A stretch of 61,611 nucleotides of DNA, taken from positions 1-61,611 of the forward strand of contig CAHJWK010000011.1 in the NCBI GenBank assembly GCA_903642275.1, in the 5' to 3' direction. Source of the DNA: Chitinophagaceae bacterium (GTDB taxonomy: Bacteria > Bacteroidota > Bacteroidia > Chitinophagales > Chitinophagaceae). Numbering within the stretch: position 1 is the first letter of the stretch; every line of letters begins with the position of its first letter. Below, in pieces: positions 53,994-61,611 of the stretch. Made by a program: the position numbers and the translations under genes. The notes beneath the pieces were generated by a model. It did not search any database, was not told where the DNA came from, and saw only the letters and a list, made by a program, of their open reading frames with translations.

Positions 53994-54794
53994 TTATAAT
54001 TCAAAATTATCTCCGTCAATCATTCTGCCAAGCCTGCCCAAAACACTACCTTCTTCTTTTTGCTTGTAAGTTGCATAAGCTAAAATGCGTGAAGCAAGCC
54101 TGCTGATCGGCAAGGATTGTATCCATACTTTTCCCGGTCCTCTGAGTGTTGCAAAGAATAATCCTTCACCACCAAAAATTGTATTTTTAATTCCACCTAT
54201 AAACTGGATATCATATTCAACGCTACCCGTAAACCCAACAATGCAGCCTGTATCAATTTTTAATAATTCACCAGGCAATAAATCTTTTTCTTGCACATAA
54301 CCACCCGCATGTAAAAAAGCCATTCCATCGCCTTCAATTCTTTCCATAATAAAACCTTCACCACCAAATAAACCTGTACCTAATTTGCGTTGAAATTCAA
54401 TACCAATGCTTACACCTTTTGCAGCACATAAAAACGCATCCTTTTGTGCAATGATTTTTCCACCCAATCCAAGTAAATTTAGCGCAACAATTTTACCTGT
54501 ATATGGCGCAGCAAAGCTTACATGCTTCTTAATATTTCCCACGTTGGTAAACGCCGTCATAAATAAATTTTCACCAACCAGTAAGCGCTTGCCTGCACTA
54601 AACAATTTTCCCATTATGCTATTATCCTGTTGCTGGCTGCCATCGCCGAAAATAGTTTGCATAGTTATTCCATCATCCATCATCATAAATGCACCCGGCT
54701 CTGCTACTGCTGTTTCGCCGGGATCAAGTTCTACTTCAATATATTGTAACTCCTCGCCAAAAATCTTATAATCTATTTCATGATTACGTATCAT
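53994..54794 (-). CDS. TIGR00266/AIM24 family protein
   Basis: The 266-aa product belongs to the AIM24 family: YIEVELDPGETAVAEPGAFM near the N-terminus, ENLFMTAFTNVG, a DAFLCAAKGVSIGIEF stretch, and GIKNTIFGGEGLFFATLRGP followed by WIQSLPISRLA near the end. It is made of tandem beta-sandwich halves forming a trimer. Function is unknown in bacteria, and the mitochondrial relative affects inner-membrane architecture. It precedes the acylphosphatase gene. Confidence 0.9.
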   Translation of the reverse strand: MIRNHEIDYKIFGEELQYIEVELDPGETAVAEPGAFMMMDDGITMQTIFGDGSQQQDNSIMGKLFSAGKRLLVGENLFMTAFTNVGNIKKHVSFAAPYTGKIVALNLLGLGGKIIAQKDAFLCAAKGVSIGIEFQRKLGTGLFGGEGFIMERIEGDGMAFLHAGGYVQEKDLLPGELLKIDTGCIVGFTGSVEYDIQFIGGIKNTIFGGEGLFFATLRGPGKVWIQSLPISRLASRILAYATYKQKEEGSVLGRLGRMIDGDNFEL

Positions 54795-54926
54795 ACATCT
54801 ATTTTAGAACGAATGTATAAATTCAGTACGAATTTATATTTTGCGTCAATAAATTTTGAGTAAAAAATTCCCTTAAAAATTAGAATATGTATAATTATGA
54901 GACACTTAATTTTCATAATATATGTA

Positions 54927-55085
54927 ATGGAAATCATTTTTGATACCTTAACGGACGAAAATATTACACTCACCAATTTTTTAAACTATCATAGTAGTGC
55001 AGGCATAATGTTTGAATTTGCTTTATTATCTTTTAATAATGCACTTCGATTAATTAAAACAAAAAATCAAGCAGCAACAGAGTAA
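54927..55085 (+). CDS. Small hypothetical protein
   Basis: From ATG 54927 (MEIIFDTLTDENITLTNFLN) the product is 52 aa. An upstream ATG at 54897 would add ten hydrophobic residues. No family is recognised. It is helical with an FEFALLSFNNALRLIK segment and ends 6 bp before the next gene on the same strand. The call rests mainly on this spacing. Confidence 0.45.
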   Translation: MEIIFDTLTDENITLTNFLNYHSSAGIMFEFALLSFNNALRLIKTKNQAATE

Positions 55086-55091
55086 AAATTT

Positions 55092-55526
55092 ATGTCTCTA
55101 AATAATAGTATGCAACCACATTTACGCGAAAACAACCTTGATAAAATTTCCCGTTTTGATAATGGCGTTTTTTATTGTATAAATGAAAATGGGCAAAGAA
55201 TGCCTGTTGGAGTAGTAAACAAATTTTCCTTTTCAGGTGAAAATATACTGGAGTTTTCAGTAAGTAATTTTCCTGTGCTTGAACAAAGCTGGAATGTGTT
55301 TGCAGCAGAACTTCATTTTTATAAAAAAGGATTATATTTTAATATGAATCTTCATGGAACCGCATGGTTCGTAAGCACTGATGAATTTACCGTTCAGTTT
55401 AAAATTTTGCATACCGAATGCTTCGGCAGAGATGAAGAAAGGCCCTATTCTTTACATGAGTCCTTAACCGATTTTATAAGCAATACCGGGGTGTTTTTTA
55501 AAAAGATGCTGGTAACAGGCTTCTAA
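55092..55526 (+). CDS. Hypothetical protein (144 aa)
   Basis: I do not recognise this family. The protein is beta-rich (RFDNGVFYCINENGQRMPVG, VNKFSFSGENILEFSVSNFP, LYFNMNLHGTAWFVSTDEFT) with a helical C-terminal stretch. The shape resembles a pyridoxamine-oxidase-like split barrel, but no FMN-binding residues can be named. There is no signal peptide. Its 3' end overlaps the convergent downstream gene by 4 bp. Confidence 0.65.
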   Translation: MSLNNSMQPHLRENNLDKISRFDNGVFYCINENGQRMPVGVVNKFSFSGENILEFSVSNFPVLEQSWNVFAAELHFYKKGLYFNMNLHGTAWFVSTDEFTVQFKILHTECFGRDEERPYSLHESLTDFISNTGVFFKKMLVTGF

Positions 55527-55963
55527 TTGTCATCAATTTTTATTTTACAAAGCAGTACCGGTGGTATTTTTACCATGTAAGCTTTTGTTTGGTCGTGCGG
55601 ATTAACGATAGAGTATAAGTTATATACCTTTCCTTTTTGTAGTTTTGACAGAACATCTTTTATTTTTATACAATATTCATCTGTATCCATAAATTTTAGT
55701 TCAGCAGTAACCTGTTTTTTTTCATCATAAATATAAAAGCTGCGACTCCATGTTTTTCTTATTTGATTATCAACAATTTTAACGGTTAAATAATCAGTCG
55801 CGGCGTTTGTATTAACAGGCTTTAACAAAAACAGCTTATCCTCATTGTCATCTTCTCCGGAAACAGTGATGTTTTTATTTTGCGCTGATATAATCCATTT
55901 GGTTGATTGTGCAAATGAAGTTGCAGCTATCAACATCATCAGGCCAGGTAAAATGAATTTCAT
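55523..55963 (-). CDS. Secreted hypothetical protein (146 aa)
   Basis: A signal peptide is clear (MKFILPGLMMLIAATSFAQS, cleavage after FAQ), followed by a beta-rich domain (TKWIISAQNKNITVSGEDDN, YDEKKQVTAELKFMDTDEYC). The protein is probably periplasmic. No family is recognised. It is transcribed towards the preceding gene and overlaps its end by 4 bp. Confidence 0.75.
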   Translation of the reverse strand: MKFILPGLMMLIAATSFAQSTKWIISAQNKNITVSGEDDNEDKLFLLKPVNTNAATDYLTVKIVDNQIRKTWSRSFYIYDEKKQVTAELKFMDTDEYCIKIKDVLSKLQKGKVYNLYSIVNPHDQTKAYMVKIPPVLLCKIKIDDN

Positions 55964-56067
55964 ACTATAAAATTATTGATTATAGAATAAGTTGGATGTG
56001 AAAATTAATTGCAGGTTTAATTAATTATTTCCTGTTCTTTCATTCATATTCATTACAGCAATACATT

Positions 56068-56075
56068 TAGTTTTG
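56068..56075 (+). promoter_or_regulatory. Candidate -7 element for the MATE gene
   Basis: TAGTTTTG matches TAnnTTTG and lies 7 bp before the ATG at 56083. A -33 box is not evident. Confidence 0.35.
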
Positions 56076-56082
56076 CGCCGCC

Positions 56083-57420
56083 ATGCAACTGCAAGTAAAA
56101 ATAACAAACAGGCAAATTCTAAAAATTGCTTTGCCTGTTGCTGCATCTATTCTTGTTCCCAATATTAATTTCATTACTAACAATATTTTTCTCGGTCATT
56201 TAAGTGAGCAAGCACTCGCTGTTGCAGGCATTACCGGTATTTACTATTTAACATTTGGCGTTATTGGTATCGGGCTAAGTACGGGCATGCAATCATTAAT
56301 TTCAAGAAGGGCTGGTGAGAATAATATTAAAGAGATTGGCTCTCTCTTTTCCCAGGCTGTGCGCATAGCAATTGCTTTTTCAATCGCCAGCATATTGATT
56401 ACTTATTTTATTGCGCCGGTTATTTTAAGAAACACACTGCATAATGCTGATGATATTAAAATTGCTATTTCATTTATACATGTCCGTATCTGGGGATTGC
56501 CATTTTTATACATCTATCAAATGCGCAATGCATTATTGATTAGTGTAAACAAAAGCAACTATCTTATAATAGGAACACTTGCAGAAACAATTACAAACAT
56601 CTTACTTGATTATGTATTGATATTCGGAAAGTTTGGCTTTCCTGCATTTGGTTTTAATGGCGCTGCTATTGCATCTATTGTTGCCGAAGGTGTTGGCCTA
56701 ATAACCATTTTTTTAATCATACATTTTAAAGGTGTTGGCAAACAGATGAACCTTTTTCAAAGCATAGGTTTAAACATCAGTATGATAAAACTTATTCTTA
56801 AACAAGCTTCACCAATAATACTTCAGTTTACATTAAGTTTAGCCTGTTGGGAGTTCTTTTATATCCTGATTGAACATCATGGCACGCAACCACTTGCCAT
56901 ATCTAACATTATGCGTAACCTGTTTGGCATATTTGGTTGCTTTGCATGGTCTTTTTCTGCTGCATCAAACAGTATGGTGAGTAATATTATCGGCCAGCAA
57001 CTGCAGCATAGGGTAAACGAACTCATATTTAAAATAATGAAACTTGCAACGCTGTTTTCCGTAAGCATTGCTATTTTAATAAATTTGTTTACAAAATTAT
57101 TTTTGCAGGTTTACGGTCAAAGCGAAAGTTTTGTAACAGCAGCAATACCTGTTGCAAGAATTATATCAGTCGCACTCATTTTACAATCAATTTCTTTAAT
57201 CTGGCTAAATGCTGTAGTAGCAACAGGCAATACAAAACGTAACCTGGTAACAGAGATAGTTACACTGGTTATTTATTGTGTTTATGTTTATCTCATACTT
57301 GAACGTTTCAATCTTTCTATAATTATTGGCTGGTTAAGTGAATGGATTTACTGGATATGCCTTCTTATTCCATCCTATTGGTATATGCAAAGCAATAAAT
57401 GGATGAACAGAAAAATATAA
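56083..57420 (+). CDS. MATE family efflux transporter
   Basis: This 445-aa integral membrane protein has about 12 hydrophobic segments in two homologous halves. The N-terminal half contains LPVAASILVPNINFITNNIF and YYLTFGVIGIGLSTGMQSLI. The second half starts near ILKQASPIILQFTLSLACWE. It fits the MatE (NorM/DinF) family of cation-coupled exporters for drugs or metabolites. The substrate cannot be inferred from context. It shares a bidirectional terminator with the convergent SDR gene. Confidence 0.92.
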   Translation: MQLQVKITNRQILKIALPVAASILVPNINFITNNIFLGHLSEQALAVAGITGIYYLTFGVIGIGLSTGMQSLISRRAGENNIKEIGSLFSQAVRIAIAFSIASILITYFIAPVILRNTLHNADDIKIAISFIHVRIWGLPFLYIYQMRNALLISVNKSNYLIIGTLAETITNILLDYVLIFGKFGFPAFGFNGAAIASIVAEGVGLITIFLIIHFKGVGKQMNLFQSIGLNISMIKLILKQASPIILQFTLSLACWEFFYILIEHHGTQPLAISNIMRNLFGIFGCFAWSFSAASNSMVSNIIGQQLQHRVNELIFKIMKLATLFSVSIAILINLFTKLFLQVYGQSESFVTAAIPVARIISVALILQSISLIWLNAVVATGNTKRNLVTEIVTLVIYCVYVYLILERFNLSIIIGWLSEWIYWICLLIPSYWYMQSNKWMNRKI

Positions 57421-57452
57421 CAGGCTTATCAAAAAAAATTCAATAAGCCTGT
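57420..57452. terminator. Bidirectional terminator between MATE and SDR genes
   Basis: ACAGGCTTAT (57420-57429) pairs with ATAAGCCTGT (57443-57452), a perfect 10-bp stem with a 13-nt loop rich in A. Confidence 0.75.
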
Positions 57453-57473
57453 AAGCATAAATTATAAGCTGAA

Positions 57474-58235
57474 TTATAATAGTGTTCCGCCGGAAATTTC
57501 TATACGTTGTGCGGTAACCCATTTTGCGTCATCAGTACATAAGAATGCAACAACACTTCCAACATCATCAGGCTGACCTACACGGCCTAATGCTGTAATT
57601 GATTTTACCTGGTCATTCAATTCTTTGTTATCACGCACAGCGCCACCGCCAAAATCTGTTTCAATAGCACCTGGTGCAATTATGTTTGATCTTATCTTTC
57701 TATCCCCCAACTCTTTCGCCTGGTATTTGGTTAAAGTTTCCATAGCACCTTTCATGGCTGCATAAGCCGCATAACCCGGAAATGAAAAACGTGCAAGCCC
57801 TGAAGAAACGTTAACAATGCCGCCACCATCTGCCATAAGCGGCAATAATTTTTGTGTAAGAAAGAAAGGCCCTTTCAAATGAATACTTACCATTTCATCA
57901 AACTGTACTTCGGTAGTATCTGCAAAAGGCGCATATACACCAGTACCTGCATTATTAACAATGAAATCAATTTTATCAGCTTTAAAAGTTTCTAATGTTT
58001 TTGTTACTTCTTTTAAAAAAGCATCAAAATTTTTTGTATCTGCTGTATTTAATTGCAGTGCTGCCGCTTTACCACCTATATCTTCAATTTGTTTAACCAC
58101 ATCAAGCGCTTCCTGCTGTTTGCTGTTGTAAGTGAGTATAACGTCAATGCCTTTTTTTGCAAGGCTTAACGCCATATCTTTTCCAAGGCCCCTGCTGCCG
58201 CCTGTTACCAATGCTATCTTATTTGTTTGTGCCAT
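57474..58235 (-). CDS. Short-chain dehydrogenase/reductase
   Basis: The 253-aa enzyme has the classical SDR motifs: NAD(P)-binding TGGSRGLG at about 11-18, NNAGTG near 92, catalytic Ser in VNVSSGLARF, YAAMKGA (Y-x3-K) near 160, and a late QRIEISGGTLL end. The substrate is unknown. It stands alone on the minus strand, with divergent sequence upstream shared with no gene in the window. Confidence 0.95.
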   Translation of the reverse strand: MAQTNKIALVTGGSRGLGKDMALSLAKKGIDVILTYNSKQQEALDVVKQIEDIGGKAAALQLNTADTKNFDAFLKEVTKTLETFKADKIDFIVNNAGTGVYAPFADTTEVQFDEMVSIHLKGPFFLTQKLLPLMADGGGIVNVSSGLARFSFPGYAAYAAMKGAMETLTKYQAKELGDRKIRSNIIAPGAIETDFGGGAVRDNKELNDQVKSITALGRVGQPDDVGSVVAFLCTDDAKWVTAQRIEISGGTLL

Positions 58236-58322
58236 AATTATTTTTTAATGATTGATGTGACACAAAAGCTATGCTGTTTTTATTTAGTACAAACTTGTCA
58301 TGTTATGTTTTGTATGAATTCA

Positions 58323-60161
58323 TTATTCATTCATAACAGGCAAGTCAATTCTTGTTGGATATTGATTGCTGAAATAAATTGTTTGAGTTGCTTTTATAAA
58401 ATCAGATTCTTTCGCTTCAAAAATATTAGGTACATATTTCTGCGGATTGCGGTCAATAACAGGAAACCAGGTGCTTTGAATTTGCATCATCATTTTATGG
58501 CCTTTTAAAAATACATGGTTGATGTCATGCAGGTCAATCATAAATTCTTCAGGCTTGTTTGGAACTAATGGTTCAGGATTAGTAAAACTCTTTCTGAATC
58601 TTCCGCGAAACACTTCCATTGCAACAGGTAGCTGATAACCACTCATTAAAAGATTACTTGTGTCTTTATTTGGATAAATATCAATCAGCTTTACAATCCA
58701 GTCTGCATCTGTACCTGTTGTTGATGCAAAAATATGCGCCATAATTTTCCCTGTTACCGTCAAGTTGCTTGTCATTGTATCGCTTGTAAAGCTTATTACA
58801 TCATCTCTTGTGGTTACAAAGCGCTGGTCTTCCACATGCCATGGCCGCCAGCGGCTGCCTTCACCATACGTTGCTTCAATAGGTAGCGTTCGATATGGAA
58901 CAGGATGCGCCGGATCACTTACATAACTCACACTTCCATCTTCATTCGATTTATTAAATGAACACGCATTATTTCCATTAGCATACAGGCTTTTTATTAC
59001 GACTTCTTTCGGTGGCCATGTGTTATATGTCCTCCAAACATTAGTGCCTGTTTGAAAACAGGTAGCTTCATCAAACTTACCGTCACCGATGCCTTTCAGC
59101 CAGTAATCAAACCAACGCTTCTGCAGGTCTTTAAAATAAACAGCAGTTGCACTGCCAAAACTTATCTTGCCCAAACTATCTGCTTTCAATCTTGCCCATT
59201 GCCCATGATTCCATGGGCCAAGTACAATATAGTTTCGGTTGAATGTATCTTTCTGTTCCATGTGTGCATACATAAGCTGCGGGCCGTTCATATCTTCCTG
59301 GTCATAGTAACCACCAACATGCAACATTGGTATCTGCGGATAATTTACATAACTCAACGTTGAATTCTTTTGCCAGAACGTATCATAGTTCGGATGCTTT
59401 ACAAAGTTGTTCCATGTAGGTATAGTGTTATGAAAATATTTATCATTCACATTCTTTAATGAACCCAATTTCAGGTACCAGTTATAGTTATCAAACTGTG
59501 GAAAAGGAAAGTCAGAATCCGTTGTTTTATCATGCTCCACTTCATACGTATATTCCATTCCATAACTTAAACGGAATGCGCCGTTGTGGTGAAAATCATC
59601 ACCTAAAAAAAGGTCGCCCATGCAAGCCTGCTCTGATGAAGCTTTTAATGCAGGATGCGGGTCAACCGCACCAACCAATGCCAGCCAGCCGGGATAAGAA
59701 ATGCCAACAATGCCAGCCTTGCCATTATTGTTCGGAACATTCTTTACGAGCCAGTCAACTGCATCATACGTATCAGTACTTTCATCAATTGCACCTTTTT
59801 GTGTTTCATGAATTAAGGGCTGATGTATCTGCATCGTGCCTTCGCTTTTGTACTTGCCGCGAATGTCCTGGAACACAAATATGTAACCTTCTTTAGCCAT
59901 GTTATAGAAAGGAAAGACAGGCGGGAAAGTGATAACGGTATCATCAGGATCAGGATTTGATGCGCCATAAGGTGTGCGTTCAATTAAAATTGGAACAGGT
60001 TGCTTTGCATTAACAGGAATATATAATACTGTGTACAATTTTATGCCATCACGCATTGGTATCATCGCACTTGTTTTTTTATAGCGAATGATGGTGTCTT
60101 GCTGTGCGAATAATGGTGCGATAAAACAAAAGCACATCAATAATGATATAATCTTTCTCAT
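58323..60161 (-). CDS. CocE/NonD family secreted alpha/beta hydrolase
   Basis: The 612-aa protein has a signal peptide (MRKIISLLMCFCFIAPLFAQ) and an S15/CocE catalytic domain. It includes SAMIPMRDGIKLYTVLYIPV, the Ser nucleophile in VGISYPGW, an acid-region YYDQEDMNGP and the His in GPWNHGQWARL. A C-terminal jelly-roll domain follows (DVISFTSDTMTSNLTVTGKI, KGHKMMMQIQSTWFPVIDRN). Family members hydrolyse esters, acyl-amino acids or X-Pro dipeptides. The protein is probably periplasmic. Confidence 0.92.
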   Translation of the reverse strand: MRKIISLLMCFCFIAPLFAQQDTIIRYKKTSAMIPMRDGIKLYTVLYIPVNAKQPVPILIERTPYGASNPDPDDTVITFPPVFPFYNMAKEGYIFVFQDIRGKYKSEGTMQIHQPLIHETQKGAIDESTDTYDAVDWLVKNVPNNNGKAGIVGISYPGWLALVGAVDPHPALKASSEQACMGDLFLGDDFHHNGAFRLSYGMEYTYEVEHDKTTDSDFPFPQFDNYNWYLKLGSLKNVNDKYFHNTIPTWNNFVKHPNYDTFWQKNSTLSYVNYPQIPMLHVGGYYDQEDMNGPQLMYAHMEQKDTFNRNYIVLGPWNHGQWARLKADSLGKISFGSATAVYFKDLQKRWFDYWLKGIGDGKFDEATCFQTGTNVWRTYNTWPPKEVVIKSLYANGNNACSFNKSNEDGSVSYVSDPAHPVPYRTLPIEATYGEGSRWRPWHVEDQRFVTTRDDVISFTSDTMTSNLTVTGKIMAHIFASTTGTDADWIVKLIDIYPNKDTSNLLMSGYQLPVAMEVFRGRFRKSFTNPEPLVPNKPEEFMIDLHDINHVFLKGHKMMMQIQSTWFPVIDRNPQKYVPNIFEAKESDFIKATQTIYFSNQYPTRIDLPVMNE

Positions 60162-60318
60162 AAATAATGTTTGGAGTTATAAGATGTTCTATAAAAATAA
60201 CAAACGAATGATATTTAATCAGGATAATGTAAACGATCCCGATCATCATTCATCCCGTTCTTCACATGTTTGTTTCAAATCTGGATAACATATTAGAGAC
60301 CGAATATGATGATGGAAG

Positions 60319-60326
60319 TACTTTTG
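60319..60326 (+). promoter_or_regulatory. Candidate -7 element for the OmpA gene
   Basis: TACTTTTG matches TAnnTTTG and lies 38 bp before the GTG at 60365. No matching -33 box is seen at 19-nt spacing. Confidence 0.4.
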
Positions 60327-60364
60327 CCATTACTCATCCATTTTTAAACTAAAATAAATATACC

Positions 60365-61240
60365 GTGAAAATCAAATCTTACTTAACGATTGGCGCCACT
60401 GCAGTTTTGCTTACATCAAGCTGCGTAAGCACAAAAAAATATCAGTCATTGCAGGCAGATTATGCATCACTGCAAAACAGGAGCGCTGGTGTGCTGAAAG
60501 AAAACCAGGATTGCAATAACAACCTTGGTGCTGCTAATGTAAAGATATCCGGGCTGCAGGACCAGTTAAATGCAGAACGCAATCATGTGCAGGCTTTGCA
60601 GGCATCATTGGATAAATGTCTTACCGGTTCAAACCAGGGCAACACAAATATTTCAAAGCTGGTTGATGAAATTAATTCATCAAACAGGTATATACAGGAA
60701 CTGGTGGCATCTAAAAACAAAAGCGATTCTTTAAACATGCTGCTTACCAACAACCTTACAAGATCATTAAGCAAAGAAGAAATGCAGGATGTAGATGTGC
60801 AGGTGTTGAAAGGCGTAGTATATATTTCTCTTTCAGATAACATGCTTTACAAATCCGGCAGCTATGAAGTTTCAGATAAAGCAGGTGAAACGCTATCTAA
60901 AATTGCCAAAATAATTACTGACTATAAAGACTTTGAAGTGTTGATTGAAGGCAATACGGATAATGTTCCTATTTCAAAACCAAACATCCGCAACAACTGG
61001 GATCTAAGTGCGCTGAGAGCCTCATCTGTTGTGCAGGCTTTGCAGAATACGTATAATGTTGACCCGAAACGTTTAACTGCCGGCGGCCGTGGTGAATACA
61101 ATCCAATCGCAAGCAATGATACTGATGCAGGAAAGATTCAAAACAGGCGTACACAAATTATCATTACGCCAAAGCTTGACCAGTTTATGGAACTGATTAA
61201 TAAAGCACCTGCTTCTGATTCTACAAAGACGAATCAATAA
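60365..61240 (+). CDS. OmpA family peptidoglycan-binding lipoprotein
   Basis: The product is 291 aa from a GTG start, and no ATG fits. It has a lipobox (TAVLLTSSCVS, Cys20), a coiled-coil region up to ~residue 125 (LQADYASLQNRSAGVLKENQ, LQDQLNAERNHVQALQASLD) and a C-terminal OmpA domain. That domain contains LIEGNTDNVPISKPNIRNNW, LSALRASSVVQALQ, RLTAGGRGEYNPIASND and the Arg pair in IQNRRTQIII. It should anchor the outer membrane to peptidoglycan. A 7-bp-stem terminator follows. Confidence 0.93.
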   Translation: MKIKSYLTIGATAVLLTSSCVSTKKYQSLQADYASLQNRSAGVLKENQDCNNNLGAANVKISGLQDQLNAERNHVQALQASLDKCLTGSNQGNTNISKLVDEINSSNRYIQELVASKNKSDSLNMLLTNNLTRSLSKEEMQDVDVQVLKGVVYISLSDNMLYKSGSYEVSDKAGETLSKIAKIITDYKDFEVLIEGNTDNVPISKPNIRNNWDLSALRASSVVQALQNTYNVDPKRLTAGGRGEYNPIASNDTDAGKIQNRRTQIIITPKLDQFMELINKAPASDSTKTNQ

Positions 61241-61265
61241 CAATAGGGCTTTATTAAAATAGAAT

Positions 61266-61297
61266 TTCCGATAGATACTTCATCAATCGGAATTTTT
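61266..61297 (+). terminator. Terminator after the OmpA gene
   Basis: TTCCGAT (61266-61272) pairs with ATCGGAA (61286-61292), and TTTTT follows. Confidence 0.65.
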
Positions 61298-61321
61298 ATG
61301 TATTGATGAATGATACCCAAA

Positions 61322-61611
61322 TTATGGCTTCATGACCACCTCAAGCTTCGTGGTTACCGGCGGTGCAACGGTAAATTCCATTTCCTGTGTTGCATAGCCT
61401 GCATTTTCTACTGTTATTGTATAAACGCCAGCTACCAGGTTTTGTACCCGAATGTTGCCAAGTGCCGATGATTTGCGCAGCACTTTTACGGTGCCTTCCT
61501 TGCCGTTGGTGATGGTAATTTTCGCCCCTGCCATGGCATTGCCGCTGCTATCTGCAATATGGGCCGTCATTGCAATACGGCGCGTTGGGCTGTGCACTAT
61601 TATGCGTGCTA
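61322..61611 (-). CDS. Carboxypeptidase regulatory-like domain protein, 5'-truncated by the window
   Basis: The frame is open to the window edge. A GTG at 61597 is possible, but upstream codons continue without stop, so the start is probably outside. The visible ~96 residues contain a beta-sandwich of the carboxypeptidase regulatory-like/CarboxypepD_reg type (AMTAHIADSSGNAMAGAKIT, VQNLVAGVYTITVENAGYAT). Such domains occur at the ends of surface proteins and TonB-dependent receptors. The full architecture is not visible. Confidence 0.7.
   Translation of the reverse strand, partial: ARIIVHSPTRRIAMTAHIADSSGNAMAGAKITITNGKEGTVKVLRKSSALGNIRVQNLVAGVYTITVENAGYATQEMEFTVAPPVTTKLEVVMKP

Overview
The window looks like a chromosomal segment of a Bacteroidota bacterium, most likely a member of the Chitinophagaceae or a close relative. 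The evidence is low-GC DNA, T9SS-sorted secreted proteins, DUF4290 and IPExxxVDY family proteins, a GH3-like protein, an UpxY-type antiterminator, and -7 promoter elements of the TAnnTTTG type. One of these, upstream of tRNA-Pro, has a TTTG box exactly 19 nt away. The assignment rests on gene content only.

Left core (1-5106): the end of a YfhO-like membrane protein, a 32-aa Lys/Ala-rich histone H1-like peptide, rplU-rpmA, a GH3-like protein, a DUF4290 protein, a small Lys-rich ORF and tRNA-Pro(TGG).

Genomic island (about 5107-42269): a 13-bp copy of the 3' end of tRNA-Pro recurs at 42257-42269, so 5096-5108 and 42257-42269 are read as attL and attR of a ~37-kb integrated element. Its left end holds a mobilisation module: a tyrosine integrase broken by one frameshift, a decayed kinase-like gene, an excisionase-type HTH protein, a CHC2/Toprim primase, a MobC-like protein and a MOBP-type relaxase. 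Next come remains of a SpvB/TcB-like toxin gene and of a SLOG-like nucleotide-sensor gene, both on the plus strand.

The rest of the island, 41894 down to 12850, is one tightly packed minus-strand operon of about 29 kb encoding an extracellular contractile injection system (eCIS). Its order is UpxY/RfaH-like antiterminator, sheath, inner tube, Zn-ribbon baseplate protein, Asn-rich protein, DUF4255 terminator/cap protein, AAA+ ATPase, 86-aa protein, large DUF4157 protein, CIS tube-adaptor, LysM protein, gpD-like hub, gp5-like spike, PAAR-like tip, gp25, two baseplate-J proteins (the second with a PA14 insertion), a gpI-like protein, a DUF6519 fibre-like protein and three glycosyltransferases. 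There is one sheath and one tube gene, no clear tape measure, and no capsid, terminase, portal, lysis or T6SS membrane genes. The antiterminator probably lets polymerase read the whole operon. The hub, spike, J and gpI proteins would form the baseplate, the beta-helix and PA14 modules would contact targets, and the DUF4157 protein is the best payload candidate.

Right core (about 42270-61611): a decayed glycosyltransferase fragment related to the island's own gene lies just outside attR. It is followed by ordinary chromosomal genes: a T9SS protein, an M57-like metalloprotease lipoprotein, a subtilisin-like T9SS protease, kdsB, feoB, an M28 peptidase, an IPExxxVDY protein, a pterin dehydratase, an acylphosphatase, an AIM24/TIGR00266 protein, small hypotheticals, a MATE transporter, an SDR oxidoreductase, a CocE/NonD hydrolase, an OmpA lipoprotein and a truncated carboxypeptidase-regulatory-like protein.
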